Below are positions 1 through 8,049 of a stretch of DNA of 64,000 nt, piece after piece. Positions within the stretch are counted from its first letter, which is position 1. Each line of letters opens with the position of its first letter. Origin of the DNA: Amycolatopsis mongoliensis (GTDB lineage Bacteria > Actinomycetota > Actinomycetes > Mycobacteriales > Pseudonocardiaceae); contig NZ_CP127295.1 of NCBI RefSeq assembly GCF_030285665.1, forward strand, positions 7,440,001-7,504,000. The letters run 5' to 3'. The notes under the pieces were generated by a model that was given only the letters and a program-made list of their open reading frames with translations, was not told the origin of the DNA and did not search any database. A program made the translations under genes and the position numbers.

Positions 1-5
1 TTCGG

Positions 6-39
6 GAGCGGGAGCCGGTCTCAGTGCCGGTTCCCGCTC
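6..39. terminator. Hairpin over the 3' end of the TetR gene
   Basis: A 13-bp stem (arms 6-18 and 27-39, one G-T pair) has an 8-base loop that contains the TetR stop codon (21-23). There is no clear U-tract, which is common for actinobacterial terminators. Whatever gene lies to the left is outside the window, so it could serve convergent transcription. Confidence 0.4.
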
Positions 40-626
40 GCCCGCAGGTTCGCGATCCCGACGTCGAGCGCCGCTTCGAGGTGGTCGATGCGGCCGGTCG
101 ACAGCATCACCACCACGCCGCCCTGGATGCCCGCCAGCAGGGCGGCGCTCGTGCGTTCCGCGTCCAGGTCGGCGCTCACCTCACCGGCCTCCTGCAGGTG
201 GCGGATGCCCGCCTCGATCTCGTCCTGCCAGCGCCGCAGCAGCTCGCTCACGACGGCCTGCGCCCCCGGCGTCGCGCGGCCCAGCTGGGAGATCAGCACG
301 TTGAGCGGGCAGTGCTGCCCCCGGCTGTCGTAGTGCGAGACGACCGTGTCGCGCCACCGCTGCCACGCCGCCCACGACGTCAGCCGGCCCAGCTGCGGCT
401 GCTGGACTTCCAGGACCTGGTCCGCTTCGAAGCGCGCGACCGCCAGCAGGAGCTCTTCCTTGCCGTCCGGGAAGTAGTGGAAGAGCTGGCTCTTGCTGGT
501 GCGGGTCCGCGCCCGGACATCGTCGAGCGTCGTGACGGCGACTCCGCGCGCACGGATCTCCGCCGCGGCGCCTTCGATGATCCGCTGTCGCGTCGCGGCG
601 CCCTTGGCGGTCAGCTTTGGACTCAC
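21..626 (-). CDS. TetR/AcrR-family transcriptional regulator
   Basis: A 201-residue protein of normal TetR length. Residues 10-55 form the N-terminal helix-turn-helix, with the recognition-helix pattern TSKSQLFHYF followed by the usual KEELLLAV helix. The remainder is a ligand-binding/dimerisation domain with no obvious ligand signature. The start is GTG at 626. It is divergent from the pentapeptide-repeat gene with only 54 bp between the starts, and that gap holds an AT-rich CACTTTAAACCAGTG stretch which may be an operator. It therefore probably represses itself and perhaps the pentapeptide gene; that is inference from position. Confidence 0.9.
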   Translation of the reverse strand: MSPKLTAKGAATRQRIIEGAAAEIRARGVAVTTLDDVRARTRTSKSQLFHYFPDGKEELLLAVARFEADQVLEVQQPQLGRLTSWAAWQRWRDTVVSHYDSRGQHCPLNVLISQLGRATPGAQAVVSELLRRWQDEIEAGIRHLQEAGEVSADLDAERTSAALLAGIQGGVVVMLSTGRIDHLEAALDVGIANLRASGNRH

Positions 627-680
627 AGGTCCACTTTAAACCAGTGTCGCCGAACCGGGGCGGGACGGGACAATCCCGGC

Positions 681-1631
681 ATGTCCACGCTCACACCCGT
701 GCCGGTCCTGGCGTTGATCGGCGCCGTGTCCGGTGCGGTCACGGCGTGGCTGATCCTGCGCCGGGACCGGCCCGTGCAGGTGCTCACCCCCTCGGCACCG
801 CCGGAACCGATGGCCCCCGACGTCACCGCGCGGCTGCTGGCCGACGAGCGCACCGCCCGGCTGGCCGCGCTGGCCCACCTCGCCGAGCTGGCCGGCAGTG
901 ACCCCGCCCGGCGCCAGGCCTGCGTCGACGAGATCGTCGCCCAGCTCCGCTGCCGGTGGCCCGACCGGCGGGCCTGGCAGGCGGACCTCTGGAGGCTCCT
1001 GCTCCCGCACCTGCGGCGGACCTCGCCGCGCTTCTGGCCCGGAATGGCCCTGTGCCTGGAGTCGCTCGCGCTCCACGACGTGGACCTGCGGGGATGTGAG
1101 GTGCGCGACCTCGTGTTCCGTGGCGTGCGCTTCCTCGGCGACGCCCGCTTCGAAGGTGTGGTGGTCACCGGCCTGGCCTGCTTCGAGGAGGCGTGGTTCG
1201 CGCGGCACGCCCGGTTCGGGGGAGCGCGGTTCGGGACGGGCGCGGACTTCGAGCACGTGACCTTCACCGGGAACGCGGCGTTCGCGGAGGTGGACGCGCG
1301 CGACACGATGTGGTTCGACGAGGCCCGGTTCTCGGCTCTCGCGGACTTCACGGCCGCGGGGTTCACGGCCGTCTCGTTCGCGGGCGTGGGCTTCGCCGGC
1401 CGGACGACGTTTCGCGACGCTCGCTTCGCCGACGCGTTCTTCGAGGGAGCCCGGTTCAGCGGGCCCGCCGACTTCGCCGGGACCTCGGCCGAGCGGTTCC
1501 GCTTCCCCCGGGCGCGCGCCCGCACGGACGCCCACGTGGTCCGGACCTGGCCATCAGGCTGGGGCCTGGGGCCGCCGCGGCCGCTCAAGCCGGGTGTCTG
1601 GGCGGAGCTTCGGGAGTCCCGGACGCGGTGA
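681..1631 (+). CDS. Membrane-anchored pentapeptide-repeat protein
   Basis: A 316-residue protein starting at ATG 681. The open frame continues upstream, but that part overlaps the TetR gene and has no coding character. Residues 5-23 form one transmembrane helix (LALIGAVSGAVTAWLIL). The C-terminal half (about 135-285) is a run of A(D/N)LXX-type pentapeptides dominated by Phe at the central position (ARFGGARF, ADFEHVTF, ARFADAFFEGARF). That pattern predicts a right-handed quadrilateral beta-helix. Such proteins range from gyrase-protecting DNA mimics to scaffolds, and a membrane anchor argues against a gyrase role. The stop codon lies just before a long palindrome shared with the convergent GH31 gene. 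Confidence 0.8.
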   Translation: MSTLTPVPVLALIGAVSGAVTAWLILRRDRPVQVLTPSAPPEPMAPDVTARLLADERTARLAALAHLAELAGSDPARRQACVDEIVAQLRCRWPDRRAWQADLWRLLLPHLRRTSPRFWPGMALCLESLALHDVDLRGCEVRDLVFRGVRFLGDARFEGVVVTGLACFEEAWFARHARFGGARFGTGADFEHVTFTGNAAFAEVDARDTMWFDEARFSALADFTAAGFTAVSFAGVGFAGRTTFRDARFADAFFEGARFSGPADFAGTSAERFRFPRARARTDAHVVRTWPSGWGLGPPRPLKPGVWAELRESRTR

Positions 1632-1632
1632 A

Positions 1633-1677
1633 TGAATGACTCATTCCTGGCATCGGACGCCAGGAACGAGTCATTCA
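1633..1677. repeat. Type-A palindrome, copy 1 (TGAATGACTCATTCC arms)
   Basis: Arms 1633-1651 and 1659-1677 pair over 19 bp with one mismatch around a 7-base loop. The element fills the gap between the convergent pentapeptide and GH31 genes, and its last three bases are the GH31 stop codon. It probably works as a bidirectional terminator. The same arm recurs near 22.0, 30.66, 35.27 and 63.79 kb. Confidence 0.85.
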
Positions 1678-3678
1678 CTGCGTCGACCGGATCGGGACCT
1701 CGGCGTCGTCGCGCAGGAAGACCGGGATCCGCTCGGCCGGGGCCGCCGCCTCGACCGTGATCCCGCCCTCGTGGCGCGCGCCGGTGACCGCGTCCGTCCA
1801 CGCCGCACCCGCGGGCAGGTACACCCGCCGGGACGTGGCTCCCGGCTCGAGCACCGGCGCGACCAGCACGTCCGGCCCCAGCAGGAACTCGTCGTCGACC
1901 TCCCACGAAGCGGCGTCCCCGGGGAAGTCGACGAACAGCGGCCGCATCGGGGGGATGCCCTGCTCGTGCGCCACCCGCATCTGGGCCGTCAAGTACGGCC
2001 GCAGCCGCTCGCGCAGCCGCAGGGACTCCGAAATCGCTTCGTACGCCGGAGCGCCGTAGGACCAGGCTTCGTTGGGCCCGCCGGTCATCTCCGGACCGAA
2101 CGGCGGCCGCGGGTCGCGGAAGCCGTGCAGGCGGAACAGCGGGCAGAACACCCCGTACTGGAACCACCGCACCATCAGCTCGCGGTACTCCGGCGAGTCC
2201 GGGTCACCACCGTGGAAGCCGCCGATGTCCGTGGTCCACCAGGGGATCCCGGCCAGCGCCACGTTCAGCCCCGCCCTGACCTGCACCCGCAGCGACGCCC
2301 ACGTCGCCGGGACGTCGCCCGACCAGAGCGCGGCGCCGAACCGCTGGCTGCCCGCCCACGCCGAGCGGCTGAGCAGCACGACCTCGTCGTCGCCTTCGCC
2401 GCGGATGCCGTCGTGGAACGTCTGCGCGTTCGCCTGCGGGTAGAGGTTGAACACCTCCGAGCCCGGGCCGGCGTGGAAGCCGAGGTTGTGCGGGTGGCCG
2501 GGCTGGATCTCCGGCTCGTCGCCGTCCAGCCACCACGCGCGCACACCGAGGTCGTAGTAGTTCTCCTTGACCTTGCTCCAGACGAACCGCCGCGCCGCCG
2601 GGTTCGTCGCGTCGTAGAACGCCACCGGCATCTCGGTGCCGAACCCCTTGTCCTTCCACGGCGCGTGTGCCGGGACGCCGTTCTCGGCCGCGACCAGGAG
2701 CCCCTTCTCGTGCAGTTCCCGGTAGTTCGAGGACAACGGGCTCACCGACGGCCACACCGAGACCATCAGCTTGACGCCCAGCTCGTCGAGCTCCCGCACC
2801 AGCCCGGCCGGGTCCGGCCACTCGGCGGGGTCGAACTTCCAGTCGCCGAGGTGGGTCCAGTGGAAGAAGTCCGCCACGATCACCGACAGCGGCAGCCCGC
2901 GCGAGTGGTACTCGCGAGCCACGGAGAGAAGCTCCTCTTGGGTGCGGTAGCGCAGTTTCGACTGCCAGAACCCGGCCGCCCACTCCGGCAGCATCGGTGC
3001 GTAGCCGGTCGCGTCGGCGTAGTGGCCGAGGATCTCCCGCGGGCCGTCGCCGGTGGTGATCCAGTAGTCGAGCTGGCGGGCGTCGTCGGCGACCCAGCGG
3101 GTGCCGTTGGCGGCCAGCTCCACCCGCCCGACCGCGGGGTTGTTCCAGAGGAACCCGTAACCGCGGCTGGACAGCAGGAACGGCACCGACACCTCGGCGT
3201 TGCGCTGCACCAGGTCCAGCACGAGGCCCTTCTGGTCGAGCCGCCCGTGCGTGTGCTGGCCGAGACCGTAGATCCGCTCGCCCTCGTAGGCGGTGAACCG
3301 CTGCTCGAGGCGGCCGTACCCGTTGCGCGACGGCATGAACAGCCGTGCTCCGGGCCACCAGAAGTGCGCGCGCTGCTCGGAAAGCAGCTCTTCGCCGGTG
3401 CCGGTCCGGACGAACCGCAGCTGCGCGTCGATCCCGGTGTCGGTGTCGGCGATCTCGACGATCGCGGTGAGCGCGCCGTTGACGAGCTTGCCGCACCGCC
3501 CGTCCGTCTCCGCGGTGGCGGACGACGGCTTCGCGGGCAGCAGCGCCCCGGGCACGTCGTCGAGGATGCGGTGCCGGCCGGCGCGCACGCGCAGGCTGCC
3601 GTCGCCCCACGGCTCGACGCGCAGGACCTCGTGCCGCACGGTGACTTCGAGCGAGCGGCCGTCTTCGGACGTGATCAC
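1675..3678 (-). CDS. Glycoside hydrolase family 31, probable alpha-xylosidase
   Basis: A 667-residue cytoplasmic enzyme (no signal peptide) with an N-terminal beta-sandwich followed by a (beta/alpha)8 barrel. The nucleophile motif is WWLDGDEPE, with Asp385 as probable nucleophile. In GH31 this WLDG-x-EP form resembles alpha-xylosidases such as Cellvibrio Xyl31A more than alpha-glucosidases, so xyloglucan-derived oligosaccharides are the likely substrate (inference). The start is GTG 3678, preceded by GGAGA whose bases overlap the TAA stop of the upstream permease. It is the last gene of the LacI-binding protein-permease-permease operon and would hydrolyse the imported sugar. Its stop codon lies inside palindrome copy 1. 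Confidence 0.88.
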   Translation of the reverse strand: MITSEDGRSLEVTVRHEVLRVEPWGDGSLRVRAGRHRILDDVPGALLPAKPSSATAETDGRCGKLVNGALTAIVEIADTDTGIDAQLRFVRTGTGEELLSEQRAHFWWPGARLFMPSRNGYGRLEQRFTAYEGERIYGLGQHTHGRLDQKGLVLDLVQRNAEVSVPFLLSSRGYGFLWNNPAVGRVELAANGTRWVADDARQLDYWITTGDGPREILGHYADATGYAPMLPEWAAGFWQSKLRYRTQEELLSVAREYHSRGLPLSVIVADFFHWTHLGDWKFDPAEWPDPAGLVRELDELGVKLMVSVWPSVSPLSSNYRELHEKGLLVAAENGVPAHAPWKDKGFGTEMPVAFYDATNPAARRFVWSKVKENYYDLGVRAWWLDGDEPEIQPGHPHNLGFHAGPGSEVFNLYPQANAQTFHDGIRGEGDDEVVLLSRSAWAGSQRFGAALWSGDVPATWASLRVQVRAGLNVALAGIPWWTTDIGGFHGGDPDSPEYRELMVRWFQYGVFCPLFRLHGFRDPRPPFGPEMTGGPNEAWSYGAPAYEAISESLRLRERLRPYLTAQMRVAHEQGIPPMRPLFVDFPGDAASWEVDDEFLLGPDVLVAPVLEPGATSRRVYLPAGAAWTDAVTGARHEGGITVEAAAPAERIPVFLRDDAEVPIRSTQ

Positions 3679-3687
3679 GCGGTCTCC

Positions 3688-4497
3688 TTAGTCTTTGACG
3701 GCGCCGCTGGTCAGCCCGGCGACGACGTACCGCTGGGCGACGACGAGCAGGACGGCCGCGGGGACCGCGGCGAGGACGGCGGTGGCCATGATCCCGTTCC
3801 AGTCGGCGGACTGGTTGCCGACGAACCGGTAGATGCCCACCGTGATGGGCTCGAACGTCTGGCCGGTGGTGAGGGTGACGGCGAACAGGAAGTCCGCCCA
3901 GGCGAACAGGAACGAGAACAGCCCGGCGGTGACCAGGGCGTTGCGGCTGACCGGCAGGATGATCGAGAAGAACGTCCGCCAGTACCCGGCACCGTCCACC
4001 CGGGACGCTTCGGTGAGCTCCTTCGGCACGGAGACCATGAACGCCCGCAGCAGGAGCACGGCGAACGGGATGGTCGCGGTCGAGTCCGCGAGCACCAGGC
4101 CGAGGTAGTTGTCGATCAGGCCGAGGTTGCTGAACACCGTGTAGAGCGCGTTCGCCATCACGATGCCGGGGATCATCTGCACGATGAGCAGCACGAACAC
4201 CAGTGCCGGCCCGCCGCGGACCTTCAGCTGGGCCAGCGCGTACGACGCGGGTGCGGCGATCGCCAGCGACACGAGCACGGTGCCGAGCGCGACGACGACG
4301 CTGGAAAGCAGGTGCGGCCCTTGGGAGGACAGCGCCTTGCGATACCCGTCCAGGGTGCCGTCCACGGGGAAGAACGCCGGGTCCGGGCGCAGCAGCGCGC
4401 CGCTGGGCTGCAGGGAGGCGTTGACCATCCAGTACAGCGGGAACAGCAGCACCGCGACGGTCAGGACGCCGGCGACCGTGCGGGTCCCGGCCTTCAC
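3688..4497 (-). CDS. Carbohydrate ABC transporter permease (MalG type)
   Basis: A 269-residue inner-membrane permease of the CUT1 family with six predicted helices. The EAA-type loop (EASRVDGAGYWRTFFSIILP, about 160-180) contacts the ATPase. The start GTG 4497 overlaps the stop of the preceding permease by four bases (GTGA), so translation is coupled. No ATP-binding subunit is encoded in the locus; actinomycetes normally supply one shared MsiK-type ATPase from elsewhere. The ORF extends far upstream of 4497, but that extension overlaps the partner permease in another frame and is rejected. Confidence 0.92.
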   Translation of the reverse strand: MKAGTRTVAGVLTVAVLLFPLYWMVNASLQPSGALLRPDPAFFPVDGTLDGYRKALSSQGPHLLSSVVVALGTVLVSLAIAAPASYALAQLKVRGGPALVFVLLIVQMIPGIVMANALYTVFSNLGLIDNYLGLVLADSTATIPFAVLLLRAFMVSVPKELTEASRVDGAGYWRTFFSIILPVSRNALVTAGLFSFLFAWADFLFAVTLTTGQTFEPITVGIYRFVGNQSADWNGIMATAVLAAVPAAVLLVVAQRYVVAGLTSGAVKD

Positions 4498-5432
4498 GCC
4501 GCCGCCTCGGCCAGGGTCGCCTTCGCCGAACGCAGGTACAGCAGGCCGAACACCGTCGCCACCAGGATGAGGACGTTGCCGACCGCGGCGCCCTGCCCGA
4601 ACGCGAAGTCCTGGAAGGACAGCCGGTAGGACCACGTGGTGAGCGTCTGCGTCGCGTTGGCCGGGCCGCCGCCGGTGACGACCATGATCACGTCGAACAC
4701 CTTGATCGTGTAGACCAGCCCGAGCATGAGCACGATCCCGGTGACCGGCCGCAGCAGCGGCCACGTGATGTGCCGGAACCGCTGCCACGCGCCGGCTCCG
4801 TCCAGCGACGCGGCCTCGTACAGCGACGCCGGGATCGCGCGCAGCCCGCCGTGCAGGATCACCAGGTTGAACGGGATGCCGATCCAGATGTTCGTGAGGA
4901 TCACCGCGGGCAGTGCCCAGTTCGTGCTGCTGAGCCACGGGACCGCGTCGAGGCCCACGAAGCGGAGAGCCGCGTTGAGCACGCCGTGGTCCTGGTCGAA
5001 CATCCACCGCCAGACCGCCCCGCTCACCACCAGCGGCAGCAGCCACGGCAGCAGGAGCAGTGAGCGCAGCACCGAGCTGCCGAAGAAGCGGCCGGTGAAG
5101 AACACCGCGAGCGCCAGGCCGAGGCCGAACTGGAAGACGAGCGACCCGGCGGTGAACAGAGCGGTGTCGAGCGCCGCCGTGCCGAACAGCGGGTTGTCGA
5201 ACACGGCGGCATAGTTGGCGAAGCCGACGAAGGGCGCTTCGCCGGTGTAGAACGACTTCACCGTGTAGTTCTGCGTGCTCATCACGAGGTTCGCGGCGAG
5301 CGGGTAGCCGAAGAACACCCCGATGTAGGCGAGGGCCGGCAGCAGGAACAGCCAGGCGGCGAACCGGTTGTCCCGCCGCGGTTTCCGGCCGGCGCGGCGG
5401 GGTGCCGAGACGGCCGGGACGACCAGCGTCAC
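4494..5432 (-). CDS. Carbohydrate ABC transporter permease (MalF type)
   Basis: A 312-residue sugar permease with a basic N-terminus (RRAGRKPRRDNR) followed by six helices and the EAA loop (EAASLDGAGAWQRFRHITWP). The start is GTG 5432, overlapping the TGA of the binding-protein gene by four bases; the stop overlaps the next permease in the same way. Together with the neighbouring permease it forms the membrane channel for the sugar captured by the lipoprotein encoded just upstream. Confidence 0.92.
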   Translation of the reverse strand: MTLVVPAVSAPRRAGRKPRRDNRFAAWLFLLPALAYIGVFFGYPLAANLVMSTQNYTVKSFYTGEAPFVGFANYAAVFDNPLFGTAALDTALFTAGSLVFQFGLGLALAVFFTGRFFGSSVLRSLLLLPWLLPLVVSGAVWRWMFDQDHGVLNAALRFVGLDAVPWLSSTNWALPAVILTNIWIGIPFNLVILHGGLRAIPASLYEAASLDGAGAWQRFRHITWPLLRPVTGIVLMLGLVYTIKVFDVIMVVTGGGPANATQTLTTWSYRLSFQDFAFGQGAAVGNVLILVATVFGLLYLRSAKATLAEAAA

Positions 5433-6661
5433 GACCCGCTCGCCTGTTGTGCCGCCTTCAACGCCTGGTCGGCCGGCTGCTTCCCGGTCAACGCCGCCTG
5501 CAGCGCGTCGGCCAGGGCCTGCGAGACCTTCGGGTACTTCTCGCCGAGCTCGGCGGTGCGGGAGCGGGCGGAGCCGACCTCGTCGACGAACGCCTGCATC
5601 GCCGGCTGCTCGGTGCCGAACTTGGCCGCGGTGGCCGTCTTCGACGGGATGTAGGCGTGCGCCTTGCTCCACTCGAGCATGGTGGGCTCGGAGAGGATGC
5701 AGGAGAGCACCTTGCCGGCGGCCTGCTGGGTGGGGCCGCTGGTGACGGGCACGGTGCCGACCTCGCCGCCGAGCGCGACCACGGGCTTCGCGCCCGTCTG
5801 CGGCACCGGGATCGGGACGACGCCGTAGTGCAGGGACTTCTGCTCGTCGAGCCGGGCCAGGTTCCACGACCCGTTGACCATCATCGCCGCGTTGCCGCCC
5901 ACGAACTGGTCGGCGACGTCGTTCTGGTTCCACGTCACCACGGACTTCGACGCCGAGCCGGAGTTCACCAGGTCGGTGACGAATTGAAGCGCTTTCACGG
6001 ACTGCGCGGAGTCCAATTGCGACAGCTCCGCGCCGTTGCTCCAGAAGAACGGGAGGAACTGCCAGGTGCCCTCCTCGGACGGGATCGCGGAGAAGGCGAG
6101 GCCGTACTTGCCGTCCTTGGTGAGCTTCGCCGCGGCCGCCTTGAGCTCGTCCCAGGTCTTCGGCGGTTCGACCCCGGCCGCGGTGAGGAGGTCCTTGTTG
6201 TAGATCAGCGCGAGGCCGTTGACGCCGGGGGCGACGCCGTACACCTTGCCCTGGTAGGTCCCGGCCTTGACGATGCTCGGGTAGTAGCCGTCGGTGGTGA
6301 TGCCGTAGCCGTCCAGCGGGGTCAGCGCGCCGGTCGCGGCGACCTGCTGCAGTGTCGGGTTGTCGGTGAAGAGCAGGTCCGGCAGCGTCTTCGAGCTCGC
6401 GCCCTGCAGGACCTTCGGCAGCATCTGGGCGGTCGGCACGGTCTGGCGCTGGATCTTGATCCCGGTCTGCGTGGCGCAGGTGTCGAGGATCTTCTGCCAC
6501 GCCGCGGAACCCTGCTCGTCGGCGTAGTAGTCGAGCTCGGTGATCGACGTGGCGGCCGGGGCGCCGGCGCCGTTCGAGGCCGGCGGCGCGGGGCTGGGGC
6601 TGCACGCGGCCAGCAGCGCGGCGCTCGCGGCCAGGACGAGGGCACGACGGGCTACGGACAT
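5429..6661 (-). CDS. Sugar-binding lipoprotein of ABC transporter
   Basis: A 410-residue family-1 extracellular solute-binding protein. The N-terminus MSVARRALVLAASAALLAAC is a lipoprotein signal with a lipobox ending at Cys20, so the mature protein is tethered outside the membrane. Internal features typical of CUT1 binding proteins include LPDLLFTDNPTL and GNAAMMVNGSWN. The start ATG 6661 sits 32 bp after the LacI gene. It delivers the oligosaccharide to the two downstream permeases. Given the GH31 and GH3 neighbours the ligand may be an alpha-xylosylated glucan fragment; this is not proven by sequence. Confidence 0.92.
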   Translation of the reverse strand: MSVARRALVLAASAALLAACSPSPAPPASNGAGAPAATSITELDYYADEQGSAAWQKILDTCATQTGIKIQRQTVPTAQMLPKVLQGASSKTLPDLLFTDNPTLQQVAATGALTPLDGYGITTDGYYPSIVKAGTYQGKVYGVAPGVNGLALIYNKDLLTAAGVEPPKTWDELKAAAAKLTKDGKYGLAFSAIPSEEGTWQFLPFFWSNGAELSQLDSAQSVKALQFVTDLVNSGSASKSVVTWNQNDVADQFVGGNAAMMVNGSWNLARLDEQKSLHYGVVPIPVPQTGAKPVVALGGEVGTVPVTSGPTQQAAGKVLSCILSEPTMLEWSKAHAYIPSKTATAAKFGTEQPAMQAFVDEVGSARSRTAELGEKYPKVSQALADALQAALTGKQPADQALKAAQQASGS

Positions 6662-6693
6662 GTGACTCTCCTTCGACGGCGGAGCAGAACCGG

Positions 6694-7701
6694 TCAGGCG
6701 CGCGGCGCGGCGGTGCTGTCGCGCCGGGTCAGGCGAGGTCCGAGCAGCCGGACCTCCGGAGTGGTGTGGCCGGCGAGCCGGCGCATGGTCATCTCGACGG
6801 CCTGGGCCCCGACCTCCTCGGCCGGGATGGCGACCGTGGTCAGCGCGACCGGGTGGTGTTCGGCCATGCTGTCCGGGCAGACCGCGACGACGGAGATGTC
6901 CTCGGGCACCCGCAAGCCGCGGTGGCGCAGGTCGGAGAGCAGCCCGGGCAGCACGGCCTCGTTGTGCACGACCAGGCCGGTCAGGTCCGGGTCGGCGGTG
7001 AGCAGGTCGTCCAGGCAGGCGCTCACCGCTTCGTAGGAGTGGGCGCACGCCCGGGAGGACGCGCGCACGTCGCGGCTCTTCGCGGCGTCGTCGAACCCGC
7101 GCAGGAACCGCGTCGCGTAGCTCGTGCCGCGCCGGTAGACGGCGGGGGAGGGCCCGATCAGCGCGATCGAGCGGTGACCGAGGTCGGCCAGGTGCGCGAC
7201 GCACGCCGAGCCGGCCGCGGTGAAGTCCAGGTCGACGCAGCTCAGCCCGGCCGGGTGGTCGGGCACGCCGATGAGCACCACCGGCAGGTCGAGCGCGATG
7301 AGCATCGGCACCCGCGGGTCGGCGGCTTCGACGTCCATCACCATCAGCGCGTCGGCGATCGCCGACGACGCCACCCGCTGCAGCGCGGCGGGGCCTTCGT
7401 CCTTGGTGAGCAGGAGCAGGTCGTGGTCGTGCGCGCGGGCCGCGGTGACCGCCGAGGCGACGAACTCCATCACCACGGCGACGTTGAGGTCCGTGCGCAG
7501 CGGCACGACCAGGGCCAGCACGTTGGTCTTGCTGCTGGCCAGCGCCCGGGCCCCGGCGTGCGGGTGGTAGCCGAGTTTGCGGATACTCTCCTCGACCAGC
7601 CGCCGGGTCTTCGGCGAGATCGAGCGCTTGCCGCTGATCACGTACGACACCGTGCTGGGTGCCACGCCCGCCGCCGTAGCGACGTCGTTGATCGTGACCA
7701 C
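6694..7701 (-). CDS. LacI-family repressor of the sugar locus
   Basis: A 335-residue regulator. Residues 1-55 carry the LacI helix-turn-helix and hinge (INDVATAAGVAPSTVSYVIS, then RKLGYHPHAGARAL); the rest is a periplasmic-binding-protein-like sensor. GTG 7701 is chosen because AGGAGG lies 6-7 bases upstream and translation begins directly at the DNA-binding domain; a longer ORF adds about 30 unconserved residues. It heads the operon for transporter and GH31 and is divergent from the GH3 gene. A perfect 16-bp palindrome of LacI-operator type lies at 8016-8031, so it probably controls both directions with sugar as inducer. Confidence 0.93.
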   Translation of the reverse strand: MVTINDVATAAGVAPSTVSYVISGKRSISPKTRRLVEESIRKLGYHPHAGARALASSKTNVLALVVPLRTDLNVAVVMEFVASAVTAARAHDHDLLLLTKDEGPAALQRVASSAIADALMVMDVEAADPRVPMLIALDLPVVLIGVPDHPAGLSCVDLDFTAAGSACVAHLADLGHRSIALIGPSPAVYRRGTSYATRFLRGFDDAAKSRDVRASSRACAHSYEAVSACLDDLLTADPDLTGLVVHNEAVLPGLLSDLRHRGLRVPEDISVVAVCPDSMAEHHPVALTTVAIPAEEVGAQAVEMTMRRLAGHTTPEVRLLGPRLTRRDSTAAPRA

Positions 7702-8015
7702 GGGCGGCCTCCTGGGGACGGGGTGGGGCGGAAGGCTGTCGAAGCGCATCGACGATGGCACGAAGGTAAGTGACACCCGCCCGAAACACAAGCAGGATTT
7801 GCCGCCGGCGCATATTCGATTCGCATTCGACGATCGCCGCTCGCGTCGAAACCGTCGAACGCACCTGATAGGAGATCTTCCCGCAGCTCAGGACGCAGTT
7901 TCCGGAGTCGGCCGGACTTCCTGGGTGCGCTCCCAGGAAGTCTTGACCTCGTGCTCACGCGACTGTAATAGTCGTCACCATCCTCACCTTCGACGCGAAT
8001 GTTCCGCGCCGCACT

Positions 8016-8031
8016 GTCGAAACGTTTCGAC
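8016..8031. promoter_or_regulatory. LacI-type operator GTCGAAACGTTTCGAC in divergent region
   Basis: A perfect 16-bp palindrome with the central CG typical of LacI-family operators, 18 bases upstream of the chosen GH3 start. A weaker related sequence, GTCGAAACCGTCGAAC, lies at 7845-7860, closer to the LacI promoter. The 348-bp space 7702-8049 holds no gene and is the control region for both transcription units. Confidence 0.65.
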
Positions 8032-8049
8032 GATTCCGGGAGGCCGTCC

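Noticed and set aside
24..680. Upstream extension of the pentapeptide-repeat gene
   Set aside because: It is antisense to the TetR gene and has no pentapeptide or membrane character; ATG 681 begins directly at the membrane helix.
1636..4629. A 997-codon plus-strand open frame opposite the GH31 and permease genes
   Set aside because: It mirrors real minus-strand genes in GC-rich DNA. Its product is low-complexity Arg/Pro/Gly/Val with no domain, while the minus strand gives clear GH31 and transporter motifs.
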